Shown here piece after piece: positions 42,482-52,739 of a DNA stretch of 64,000 bases. The notes beneath the pieces were generated by a model. It searched no databases. It worked only from the letters and a program-made list of their open reading frames with translations, and had not been told where the DNA came from. This DNA comes from Sycon ciliatum. Lineage: Eukaryota > Porifera > Calcarea > Leucosolenida > Sycettidae. Where the stretch lies: assembly GCF_964019385.1 (NCBI RefSeq), contig NC_088651.1, forward strand, positions 3,935,237 through 3,999,236, read 5' to 3'. The position numbers and the translations under genes are program-made. How positions within the stretch are numbered: position 1 is the first letter of the stretch; every line of letters starts with the position of its first letter.

Positions 42482-42529
42482 ATTGAGTAAACAATAATAT
42501 AAAAAGTAAATAAGTAAATTATCGTATCC

Positions 42530-42830
42530 GTTCCCGAAGGGAACTCACGACGGCCGCTAACACCCGATAAACCCTAGCGGCAGATGCAGCGCCTAACGGT
42601 GGGGGTGAGTGGGTAAGTCTCACAACCAGTGGCACAAGTGCAGAAAGCGACCCCATTAGCTGCATCCATGTACCCCTTGTGCCTGGCCACAAGTTCCCAG
42701 TTGACTGTGGGTAGCAGCACGGCTGGAAAAACCGCTCCCATGCAGGACTTGAACCAGGTACCTCTCGTATCTCAATCATGGTCTTTGACCAACCCACTGT
42801 GCCTGCCTGGTTGGGGGAACAATAATATAG
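42530..42830 (-). repeat. tRNA-derived SINE, family 2, copy in left repeat
   Basis: Minus strand: A-box-like GTGGGTTGGTCAAAGACC, B-box GGTTCAAGTCCTGC at normal spacing, then CAGCCGTGCTGCTACCCAC and AGTCAACTGGGAAC. The 3' part ends CGTCGTGAGTTCCCTTCGGG. Duplicated at 46975-47275. Confidence 0.78.
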
Positions 42831-43972
42831 AACGCTCATAATCACAAACATTTGAACTAAAGTACCCAGATATGAATGCTTTCTCGTCACAATCATGAAT
42901 GGTATATCGTCACTAATGGGAAGGGAGAAACACCCTAAGGATTAGTTTTAATAGTTTGTTGTGGAAGAGATGATTTGGAAATTTACACAAGTACTCTCAA
43001 GTACTTGTACACAAGTACTCTGCCGACGCATCTGGCCTAAGATTAGGAGGCTCTTTGTGACTATGACTCAACGCAGCTGGTAAGTATTGGCTCGGTATGC
43101 AATTCCTAGCCATCCATTCGGTTTCCTGCATTCAAATAGGGAAAGAGTAAAGGAGAAAAAAAGCGAGTAACCTTAGAAGCGTATGTAAACACAAATTTAC
43201 GAATTTTCTTGATGCAAGACGTGTACTCTGTAGAAAACACGTTTTGTTATGAGATCTTCAGTTGAGGAGCTCGCAATGGTCCGAGAATGGATGTGGAGAC
43301 TACAAGGCTGTCATCATCTCAAAGAAATCCGTAATCCGCACCACAATAGTTAAACAGCGACCAATTGTGAGAACTTAACAAAGACCTAAAACGTGCGCTT
43401 TCCAGGAAATTATAGGACCGGAATATGATGCAATGGAGGAACGATTATACGCAAACATTTGCCATTGCTTGCGGATTTACGGGTATTTGTTTAAGGTGGC
43501 AGTCTGGGTTCAGAGGGTCAAAAAACAAAGTTTCGATTTTCTGTATTTTTTCACTGGCAGCGTCTTGTGTATGGTCCAAAGGGTTTATCCTGAAAATTTG
43601 AGCGTAATCGGGTGCTTCCTTCCGGAGATATAGCCGCGCAAAGTCTGCACAATTGTTTTTGAAATACTGAAATATCAGCAAATTTCTACAAAATTTAGGT
43701 TTGCACACTATTCCGATTTTTACCGTCAATCTTTGAGCGATTTCATTAAAATTTTCTGGAGCGACTCCTTGTACTCCTCTGCGCTGCAGACTGACAGCCG
43801 CGCACGATGTTTGTCACCATGGCAACCAAGATAACTTTTGCGCATGCGCAAATTCAAAAAAAAATTCAAATTTCGACTCTCATGATCTCAGCTGATCGCT
43901 CTGCTGTTGAAACTTTTGGAGTAATTGTTTTGGAGTAATTGTTTCTTGGAGCTAACCCCTTCGTTGGCTACT

Positions 43973-45811
43973 ATGGGGAAGTCTAGAACCAAGGGAAAGC
44001 CCGGACGATCTAAGAAAAGGAAAAGAACGTTCTATGGAGTGTCTCAGGCGCCGAAGGCTCCCTCTGGTAAAATTTCGCCTGCAGAACAAATTCCTGACTT
44101 GCCACTGTCTGATGACGACCTTGAAGTGCCAGCTGAAGCCACGTCTTCAAGCAGCGATAGTGATGGAAGTGGCGGTGAAGTCGACAGCAGTTCCTCCGAC
44201 AGTGACTTGGATGAAGAGTGTGAGGAAGGGGCGCATGGATTTCGCCTGATTGATCTCGAGTGCCTTCAGCAGCTTTTGTCAGCTGCAGTTTGTTGCAGTG
44301 GCTGTAATGGCGCAGTCACGATCAGCGAATCGCAACGGGGAGGCCTTGCATCATGCCTGGAGCTTTCCTGTGTTAACTGCGGCGACATAGCAAGCGAATT
44401 TATGTCCAAGAAGTTCAATCGGGTCTGGGAGGTGAACAGACGAGCAGTATTCGGAATGCGACTGATTGGCCGTGGACGTCAATCAATGGTAAAGCTGGCG
44501 GGTGCACTGAATATGCCATCACCTATGAGTCGGTCGACATTTTACAGCCATGCTAAAGGCCTGCATTCCGCGTCCAAGAGCGTCGCTGAGCGTAGCATGA
44601 CTGAGGCAGCTGAGAAAGCAGTGTCCGCAGCAGATGGGGGTAGCGATATCGCTGCTTCCTATGACGGTACCTGGATGCGCCGAGGATTCGCATCGCTCTT
44701 CGGAGCCTTCACTATAATTGCATATGATGTCGGCAAAGTGGTGGACTGCGAAGTGCTTTCAAAGTTTTGCCACAAGTGCACGCACTTGGCGTCTAGAAAA
44801 GAGAAGGGAGAGCTAACCAAAGATGACTATGATCGACAGATTGCCGAACACGATTGCTCAGTCAACACCACTGTATCAGCTCCTGCCATGGAGAGTGCAG
44901 CCGCCAAGACTCTGTGGGCCAGGTCCTTTGAGAGCCGCAAGCTGAGGTACACCACCTACATTGGTGATGGAGATACCAAGAGTTTTAAGGCTGTGCGTGA
45001 CGCTTGTCCGTATGGGCCCCAGGTGCCTGTAGTCAAGGAGGAATGTGTCGGCCACGTTCAAAAACGCATCGGTACCAGCCTAAGAAAGCTGAAGAAAAAC
45101 CTTGCGGGCAAGAAGCTTGCTGATGGGCGCACTATAGGCGGACGTGGTCGCCTCACGGATGCCATGATCGACAAGCTGCAAGCCTACTATGGCATGGCTG
45201 TGCGGAACAACAGCGGAGACTTGCAAGCCATGGCCAGGGCCATATGGGCATCCCTCATGCATCGTGCATCCAGCGACAGTAAACCTCAGCACCAGTATTG
45301 TCCGCCTGGAATTAACAGCTGGTGTAGATGGCAGCAGCAACAGGCAGGTGGTGATGTCTACGCCCACCACAATATCCTGCCAGAGGCAGTATGGAAGGAA
45401 CTGAAGCCGGTCTACATTCGGTTGTCCGACCGGAGTTTGCTCGAGCGCTGCCAGAAGGGTGCTACGCAGAATCGCAACGAAGCGTTCAATGGACTCGTGT
45501 GGCAGTTGTGTCCAAAGACAGGCTTTGCATCAGCTCCCACTGTCCAGATGTGCGTCTACCTGGCCGTGGCCTGGTTCAATGATGGAGGTGTGGCAGTGAA
45601 ACGCGTTCTGGACGAGATGGGCCTCCCTACTGGACACCATACGACACGTCTCATCAAGCTGCTAGACCGTGAGAGACAGGCACATGCTGCCAGAAAGAAG
45701 TCAGAAGAAGGGAAGAGGTCACGAAAGAAGCGAAGGAGGGTCAGGAAGGGCATCCAGGATGAGCAGCAAGAGGAAGAAGGTTTGACATATGAAGCTGGTG
45801 GCTTCGACTAA
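43973..45811 (+). CDS. Mutator-like transposase-domain protein, 612 aa
   Basis: The frame is open for 48 bases upstream without ATG; the first ATG is 43973. Basic N-terminus (KGKPGRSKKRKR, likely nuclear signal), acidic Ser-rich segment, and a CCXXC...CXXC zinc-ribbon-like part (CCSGC, CVNCG). The catalytic domain has YDGTWMRRG (first Asp, about residue 231), YIGDGDTKSF (second Asp, about 332), ECVGHVQKRIGTSLRKLKK, GRGRLTDAMIDKLQAYYG and TQNRNEAFNGLVW (Glu about 503). This is the DDE layout of Mutator-like transposases common in invertebrate genomes. The C-terminus is basic (KRSRKKRRRVRK). No introns or internal stops, so potentially functional. The flanks are 1547-bp direct repeats, not classical terminal inverted repeats, and I did not find transposon ends. 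Confidence 0.85.
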   Translation: MGKSRTKGKPGRSKKRKRTFYGVSQAPKAPSGKISPAEQIPDLPLSDDDLEVPAEATSSSSDSDGSGGEVDSSSSDSDLDEECEEGAHGFRLIDLECLQQLLSAAVCCSGCNGAVTISESQRGGLASCLELSCVNCGDIASEFMSKKFNRVWEVNRRAVFGMRLIGRGRQSMVKLAGALNMPSPMSRSTFYSHAKGLHSASKSVAERSMTEAAEKAVSAADGGSDIAASYDGTWMRRGFASLFGAFTIIAYDVGKVVDCEVLSKFCHKCTHLASRKEKGELTKDDYDRQIAEHDCSVNTTVSAPAMESAAAKTLWARSFESRKLRYTTYIGDGDTKSFKAVRDACPYGPQVPVVKEECVGHVQKRIGTSLRKLKKNLAGKKLADGRTIGGRGRLTDAMIDKLQAYYGMAVRNNSGDLQAMARAIWASLMHRASSDSKPQHQYCPPGINSWCRWQQQQAGGDVYAHHNILPEAVWKELKPVYIRLSDRSLLERCQKGATQNRNEAFNGLVWQLCPKTGFASAPTVQMCVYLAVAWFNDGGVAVKRVLDEMGLPTGHHTTRLIKLLDRERQAHAARKKSEEGKRSRKKRRRVRKGIQDEQQEEEGLTYEAGGFD

Positions 45812-46652
45812 GTTCTAGTAAGTTCTAGTTGGACAGACATACCTCCATCTGTACTTGCACAGAGCACTTTTTTTCTCCATTTTCCACTGAGTCCCGTACC
45901 TCTTAGACAGCGTAGCAAAGAACCTGTAAGTCACAGACCCCATAAACCATACATTTTTGGAAACTGTGAGCATTTATCAAGGTGCTAAGTGTCATGGATT
46001 TTTATATTTGTCTAGTAGCTTTGAGTAAAGTGCTACTGATCGAGGACCTAAATTTTGTGCGATTGCATGATTTTTGTTTGACAGCTTGAGTACTTTGTTC
46101 TGAATATGATTTCAAAATTCCGCTCCACTTAGCACCTAGGTATATGTGAAGGAAATCCTGTGGAGCACTCAGTTTCTACCCAGCTTCTTTCTGCGTTTGC
46201 ATATTGCGTCTAAGGTATTGGTGGTACGGCATAATCGCAGATTTGACTATTGTGTCTGCGGATTCCCATGTGTGAGCTTGATTTATACTTCATTGGACTT
46301 AGTGAAATACACTGGGTATGTGGTCAAGATTTGAGCAAAATTCATCAATTATTATGGAAGTTACGGCTGTGTTCATGCGGTCGGGCCGCGAACCAATAGC
46401 TATGAAAAGTATGAATGCCGCAGACATCACCACGCAACATGACAATTTGTTCAAGGTTTGGTTTTGTGTGTTTCCAAAATCGATTTTCAAGCTCCGATCA
46501 TCAGTGGAAATACGGAATTAAACCTTGAACAAATTGTCATGTTGCGTGGGGATGTCTGCGGCATTCATACTTTTCATAGCTATTATTATACTTTATCTCC
46601 ACTTTATCTCCACGTAGATTATTTTATCAGGTTCGGCCTCATTTTCTCTGTG

Positions 46653-46698
46653 CTGCGCTGATGAGTTCAAAAAGAACGAAACAGCATGCTGTCCGCAG
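46653..46698 (+). ncRNA. Type I hammerhead ribozyme, family D, copy 3
   Basis: Duplicate of 42208-42253 in the right direct repeat. Confidence 0.92.
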
Positions 46699-46880
46699 AT
46701 TGAGTATTTCGCTCCTGCTCTTGTAGCAGTTGAGCACTCTTGCGTGGGGTAGTGCCTTTGCTGTTTGCGTTATGCAGAGCTCACTGACTTGTCAGTTTGA
46801 GCACTCTGGCAAGGTACGTTCGGGCCTGATTGGAAATTTTTATTTTCATTGCTATCAGGTTCGGCCTCATTTTCTCTGTG

Positions 46881-46926
46881 CTGCGCTGATGAGTTCAAAA
46901 AGAACGAAACAGCATGCTGTCCGCAG
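46881..46926 (+). ncRNA. Type I hammerhead ribozyme, family D, copy 4
   Basis: Duplicate of 42436-42481 in the right direct repeat. Confidence 0.92.
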
Positions 46927-46974
46927 ATTGAGTAAACAATAATATAAAAAGTAAATAAGTAAATTATCGTATCC

Positions 46975-47275
46975 GTTCCCGAAGGGAACTCACGACGGCC
47001 GCTAACACCCGATAAACCCTAGCGGCAGATGCAGCGCCTAACGGTGGGGGTGAGTGGGTAAGTCTCACAACCAGTGGCACAAGTGCAGAAAGCGACCCCA
47101 TTAGCTGCATCCATGTACCCCTTGTGCCTGGCCACAAGTTCCCAGTTGACTGTGGGTAGCAGCACGGCTGGAAAAACCGCTCCCATGCAGGACTTGAACC
47201 AGGTACCTCTCGTATCTCAATCATGGTCTTTGACCAACCCACTGTGCCTGCCTGGTTGGGGGAACAATAATATAG
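46975..47275 (-). repeat. tRNA-derived SINE, family 2, copy in right repeat
   Basis: Identical to 42530-42830, duplicated with the surrounding 1547-bp block. Confidence 0.78.
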
Positions 47276-47986
47276 AACGCTCATAATCACAAACATTTGA
47301 ACTAAAGTACCCAGATATGAATGCTTTCTCGTCACAATCATGAATGGTATATCGTCACTAATGGGAAGGGAGAAACACCCTAAGGATTAGTTTTAATAGT
47401 TTGTTGTGGAAGAGATGATTTGGAAATTTACACAAGTACTCTCAAGTACTTGTACACAAGTACTCTGCCGACGCATCTGGCCTAAGATTAGGAGGCTCTT
47501 TGTGACTATGACTCAACGCAGCTGGTAAGTATTGGCTCGGTATGCAATTCCTAGCCATCCATTCGGTTTCCTGCATTCAAATAGGGAAAGAGTAAAGGAG
47601 AAAAAAAGCGAGTAACCTTAGAAGCGTATGTAAACACAAATTTACGAATTTTCTTGATGCAAGACGTGTACTCTGTAGAAAACACGTTTTGTTATGAGAT
47701 CTTCAGTTGAGGAGCTCGCAATGGTCCGAGAATGGATGTGGAGACTACAAGGCTGTCATCATCTCAAAGAAATCCGTAATCCGCACCACAATAGTTAAAC
47801 AGCGACCAATTGTGAGAACTTAACAAAGACCTAAAACGTGCGCTTTCCAGGAAATTATAGGACCGGAATATGATGCAATGGAGGAACGATTATACGCAAA
47901 CATTTGCCATTGCTTGCGGATTTACGGGTATTTGTTTAAGGAAACAAACCGATATACTATGTACTCAAAACAATGGAAAAGCTTAC

Positions 47987-50900
47987 CGTAGAATTATTTC
48001 AACAATATTAGCACGTGGTGCCTGAAACCTAGCTTGCAGGTCATCGATCGCAGCTGCATCAAGATCGTCCTCACTCTCTGGTGATGGACAAGCAGTAGGC
48101 ACCCTGAGAGGTGGAACTGGGTAGCATGGGCTGTCAGGTTGCGCCCTGAACCATCTGTGCTCAAGTGCCTGCTGCGCACCTATGCGTTCTTGTGGCAGGT
48201 AGGTCATCATCCGTATGAAAAGATCCTGCAGCTCTAGGCTCATGGAAGCGAACACTGAATCCTTTTTCGGACCGCCGCTGAGGAGGTCGAGCAGAGATGC
48301 TGGTGTCAGACTGCGGAGTTTACCAAATGGTTCGCATCCCAAAAACATTTGGTAAAGCATTGTAGCACTGCATTGCCAAAGGAGAAGAAACAGAATCCGA
48401 GAGATTAATATTACTTCGAAGCACGTGTTTCTAGCGCAACTAATCCTAGCTTTCCATACTAGTAAGCTGGATCGAACGACGGCAACTGCAACAAACCAAG
48501 AAGACTGCTCAGCCCAGACGTGGCAATTTAGTATCCTAGTTCATTCAGTAACCTATTGGGATGCAGTGATGTTCACTCAGGTCCTAATTCCGAAACTTGG
48601 AATTTTGTCCAAGGGCACATTAGCATCTGCATGTGAACTTACAGCATAAATATGTCGGTCTTTGGGCAGATGCCGCCCAATATGATGTCCCGGGTCTCCG
48701 GCGGATCTGCTCGAGCACGGGGACGTATACCAATCCTGTTCGGGTCGTACATGTCAACGGCACAACCGAAATCGATTAACTTCACCTGTCCACCAGCCGC
48801 CATCATGACGTTGTTACTTTTGATATCACTGCAGAAGAATCACAAGACCGAACGCATGTTTTATACTCTTGGCATGCATTGCACTTATAATCTCCGGCCA
48901 GCTTGCTGTGTCCATTAGCTGCGCTCTGTGATTGGCTTAACCTAGTGCGCGTAGCGGCAAGTCTCTCACTGAGACCTAGACCTTACCTTGCAGGACAATA
49001 CTATCGACTTTTGTAAGAAAGCGCTAAAGGCTTCTCGCTTTGCGATTGGATTTCCCTAATGCCAAAGCCGTGTCAAACTTGGCAAGCAATTTGTAAAAAA
49101 GCAAGCATGTAGACGTTGTGCATCAGAATCCGCTGAGCTTGAATATTACTTTTCAGATGGATTATTACATGAAATGTATGTCAAATCTCCCCCGTGGACG
49201 ACCCCACAAGAGATGGGTCGACAACATCAAAGAAAACTTCAAGCCTGTGAATGTGCTGATTAAGGAATGCCTCAACCTCGCCACCAACTCTGGTTAACGA
49301 TCATTCATAGATGCATGACCCCCGTATGATTTGTTCATAGGGCAATATGCGACCTGTGAAGAAGAGGGTGGTGCGACTTCGGCGATAGTAGGGGAAGTGT
49401 TTGTTGCTCCCCACTTGGGAGCTCGCGGTTTTCCTGCTGACTTGAATTCTCACTTAACTGACTCACGACAGCCATCCAGAGCACACGAGAGGTCCGCCGA
49501 GCCGTCCACTCGGCCAACCTGCAAGAAAACACCACTCCGTGCTCAATACATAGTGTTTCGGGGAATTCACCCCTCATCAGTTGAGCTGAGTGGACGGTTC
49601 GATGGACTTCTCGTGTGCTCTGGATGGCAATCGTGAGTCAGTCAAGTGAGAATTCAAATCGGCAGGAATATGCGACCTGTTCATATTAGTATTATTATTA
49701 TTATTATTATTATTATGTCAGATCTCTTTATAAAGTGGACAAAACAGGAATTCATTCCAGTGACGCAAGGGCATGTCGCTGCTGTGGAATGCACGCGTGC
49801 AACACAGTTCATGCGTTAATGAGAAACATACCCCGTCAAGGAAGAAGGTGGGTAAAACACTTACATGTTGTGCACGTGTTCATGCATGGTATGTTCATGC
49901 TTTGTACCTGCACTCGCTGGTATCGATTTGGACGTTTTACAAACGAAGTATTATGGAGTGAGCAAGTGATCGAGCGTGTCAACCAGAAACAAAAGAGATG
50001 CAAGGTCAAGACTCTTTTACAAAGGTGTAAAGCACCTCACGGTTATCGTTCGGGAAGAATACTTATTTGCAGAATACCTTCTTCCCCCGCGCTGCCTCTA
50101 TCATCATTACCATCCTCTGCTTTGCCCATACAATTTCAAAGGCAAAAGTCTTGAAAGTGAAAAACATGAAAAAACAGCATTAGGCAGCTGTGCTGGCAGT
50201 AGATGCACAATGTGACGTAGACTTACCTATGCACAATTCCTAGAGCCTCCAGGTAGCGCAAAGCCAACAGCAATTGGTGCATCAAATCCCGCAGCTCCTT
50301 TTCGCCAAGAAGGGGGAGTCTCTGTCGTTCTTGCCTGCCGCGACATATTTGCGAGAAAGTAACTCCGTCCACTCTTTCTAATATGTACACCACGCGATCT
50401 TGGCATTGGAGGGCTCCAAATAAGGCATTGATATTGGGGTGCTTTAACTCCCTCATCATGATTGCTTCATTGACAATGATGCGGTGCCTTGTCGCGTCCG
50501 TTACCATCACTGTCTTTGCAACAGCGGCCTAAGGAATAGGCGAAAGCAATTGCAAACGAATTTGTTTTGGTAATAGTACGCTAAGGACAGAGATAATGCC
50601 TCGCGCCGTGTACGGGCGTAGGGATTTTAGTTTTACTTGTAATGATAGCGGCGGACAAGAATAGCAACCGCCATCTTGTTCTTTATTAATATACCTTCAG
50701 GCAGTACCACGGCCGCAAGGTTAAGGTGCTAGGACTTTGCCACTACCGCTTGGCCAGGCCCGAAAATTTGTTGATCCGAAAGAGACCATGTTGACGATAT
50801 GTACTTTGTGTGTGGCTGCTTGCGAGTTCAGGCGTTTCCAGAAAAACATCATAAGCACACCACATCATTTAATCAAGAAAATCACAAAAACATTCACCAC

Positions 50901-51251
50901 ACAAAAGATTAAAAAGCTGTCACTAATTAAAAGAAACTAGGCCACACACGCATATATAATGTTCGACACCAAATTCTTCCTATAATACACAACAGCCAAC
51001 CACTGCGTGGTCTGAGCCTTTCCTTAACTCACTTTATGCATCCCCGGAATACTGCAGACGACTACAGTGCCGTATGCGCCTCTCCCCACAATCTTATCAT
51101 GGAGCTCAATTTCACCGTCCCAAGTATTTCGGGCCGCGTCGAACTCGGCTACCTGGAACAGGTCCTCAGGAAATTGCGAAGGGCGCTGGCGGTTAAAAAG
51201 ACTCCTCACAAGCCGCCTTGCTGCCCTGCAAAATACAGCACACCGATCCAT
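47987..51251 (-). CDS. Protein kinase gene 3 (four exons resolved)
   Basis: Minus-strand exons: 51033-51251 (ATG at 51251), 50227-50528, 48643-48828, 47987-48367. All are GT/AG and in phase. Gly-loop GRGAYGTV; lysine in AAVAKTVMV; RELKHPNINALFGALQ; catalytic loop HSDIKSNNVMM (HRD Arg codon split by intron and now Ser); DFG in LIDFGCAV; DPPETRDIILGG; KTDIFMLATMLYQMF; LQDLFIRMMTYLPQER; EHRWFRAQP. The C-terminal region AIDDLQARFQAPRANIVEIIL may start a UBA-like domain. Exon 4 ends at a donor (GTAAGC), so a last exon is expected. Only 45 bp of unique sequence follow before the 1547-bp repeat block. The final exon may have been separated by that insertion or lost. Intron 2 holds a hammerhead repeat. 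Confidence 0.83.
49341..49668 (-). repeat. Hammerhead repeat family B, foldback copy
   Basis: About 80-bp inverted arms (GACTGACTCACGA..., CATCCAGAGCACACGAGA, CTCGGCCAACCTGC versus GAGTGGACGGTTCGATGG...) with a hammerhead in the loop. One end resembles the 34.5-kb tail (GAAGAAGAGGGTGGTGCGAC). The other end is followed, after 20 bp, by (ATT)n (49689-49716). Non-coding; in intron 2 of kinase gene 3. The arm also reads TTGGCCGAGTGGACGG, similar to a tRNA A-box, but no matching B-box was established. Confidence 0.75.
49541..49586 (-). ncRNA. Type I hammerhead ribozyme, family B
   Basis: Minus strand: stem I GCTCAA/TTGAGC (6 bp), CTGATGA, stem II GGGG/CCCC with loop TGAATT, GAAA, stem III CA-CTA-TG, cleavage triplet GTA (allowed NUH). 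All core positions are intact. Confidence 0.88.
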
Positions 51252-52290
51252 CCTGCCTACTGACTATTTTCATATGATTCTTGTCGAAGTCGATAGAATA
51301 ACCTTCGACAAGGCTACATAACTCAGAAAATCAGCAGAGAGGGCTGTTCTTCATTATATTCCTCTTCTGAAAACGTAATACGGGCCTGCATAGCCGTATA
51401 TCTATCTGTACGCATGGATTCATATGCACATCCGATAATGAGTCACGCTACATGTGGTTGACAAACGTCCCATGAACCGATCAGTGTATGGAGTAAACAC
51501 CCATCTATGGCTGGCTTAGTTTTGGTTTTACTTTTGTTCTTTCAGTTCGCTACCTCAGCAGTACAAATATCAAGAGAGCCGAGCGAAAAGAGAAAGAAAA
51601 ACACAGGGCAGAACGGAAGATGCAACTGGAATGAAAGAAAAGCCGAGAAGATAATTATGTGGACTGGCCGGATTCACGAACCATTACCAGAGCGGGGCAA
51701 GACATGATTAGAAGGGGCAAGTGCGTCGATATCCATGTTTTGAAAATTCCAAGCCTTATCATATTGAACAATGGACGAAGAGACAATCGTAAAATGGCAA
51801 TTAATGACCCGGGTCAAATACTTTTTGCCCAACTATTTATTAAGACTGTAGACAAAATGCATTATAGTGAATGAAAAACGTAAAATGTTTGGCACCTTTG
51901 AAATAATAATTAGGGGATGGCCCACGCCTGGTAAAAACTCGATGAGGAGCTAAAGACATGTACGTATCGATAATAATACTGCTCGGCATGGCACGTTTAT
52001 GAGTCAGTGCTGCGAAATGGATGCCTCAGCCGAAACTACAAGAGCAGAAGATATGACAGGGGCGTGAGCAGAGTGGAGAGAGCGACTTCCACGCACACAC
52101 ATCATACTAGCCCTCACAAGCGCAAAGCTTGAGCGGCAACGAATGAAAGACATCACAACTGAAAAATGGGAAATAAATAAGATCAATTGTGCATTCATAA
52201 CAACAGCAAAAATGAACAAAAAAAGTTAAGTTCAACAACGTGTTCTTGTGACTTTCAACAATGGAACGCCGTCACATAAAAATGTAATAA
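51252..52290. other. Intergenic region upstream of kinase gene 3, no gene seen
   Basis: Includes the presumed promoter of the divergent minus-strand kinase gene 3 and A-rich sequence. No motif or coding frame can be supported. Confidence 0.5.
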
Positions 52291-52739
52291 CTAAACCACA
52301 TGTGGTAGAACAGCAGTATGGCATGAAGCCCCGCAGGTAACTCGTACAGCTGTACAGGAAAGGTTAAACAGTCTCTGTCTCTCTCTTGACTGTGCTGATA
52401 GGTGAGAGGCATAGGCAGGGAGAGGGTATTCAAAGTCAGGTGTAATCACACCAAGCAGGTACTGGCGACGGGCAAATGCTGCCATTTGGCGGAAGGTTCG
52501 TCGCAACGCGCCAATCTTGCGTGTCACTTTGGTGGTGATCTATGTACATATGAAACAAATAAGAGCTTGCCATAGATTATGATGCCTTGAGCCGAATTCT
52601 GACTTTGGCGCTCATAATATGGCCGAATTAGGACATTCTCCCAGTCGATCGAAAAGCCAACTAGGCGAAACGATCGGGCCGATTTGGGAAATGCCCAGTG
52701 CTGGGGCTTGAGGAGTCGCTTTCCGTCGTCGGGTAGCAA
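52291..52739 (-). pseudogene. Possible non-LTR reverse transcriptase C-terminal remnant
   Basis: Two minus frames, DGKRLLKPQHWAFPKSARSF, RLVGFSIDWENVLIR and, after a break near 52525, VTRKIGALRRTFRQM, LLGVITPDFEYPLPAYASHL. They resemble the RT thumb region of LINEs (sFrLLGf.id, then vi.P.fEY..p.y). The join could be a frameshift, or an intron ending CATAG. Weak similarity judged by eye. Confidence 0.35.

Larger units (their letters stand above)
41950..43496. repeat. 1547-bp direct repeat, left copy
   Basis: Matches 46395-47941 at a constant offset of 4445 bp with no difference noticed. It contains, in order, a foldback sequence, two hammerheads (family D), a SINE family 2 copy (minus) and unlabelled sequence. 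The repeats flank the Mutator-like gene. Confidence 0.93.
46395..47941. repeat. 1547-bp direct repeat, right copy
   Basis: Identical by eye to 41950-43496. It stops 45 bp from the donor of kinase gene 3 exon 4. The simplest reading is a partial tandem duplication of a 4445-bp unit; an assembly duplication is the alternative. Confidence 0.93.

Noticed and set aside
43925-43972. Earlier start for the Mutator-like protein
   Set aside because: The extension begins with TTG. The first ATG is 43973, followed by a typical basic N-terminus.
41950-47941. 1547-bp repeats as LTRs of a retrotransposon
   Set aside because: No TG...CA ends, primer-binding site, gag or integrase; the enclosed gene is a Mutator-like DDE transposase.
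49490-49520. tRNA gene or pol III promoter in family B
   Set aside because: An A-box-like TGGCCGAGTGG is present, but no B-box at proper distance on the same strand was found.
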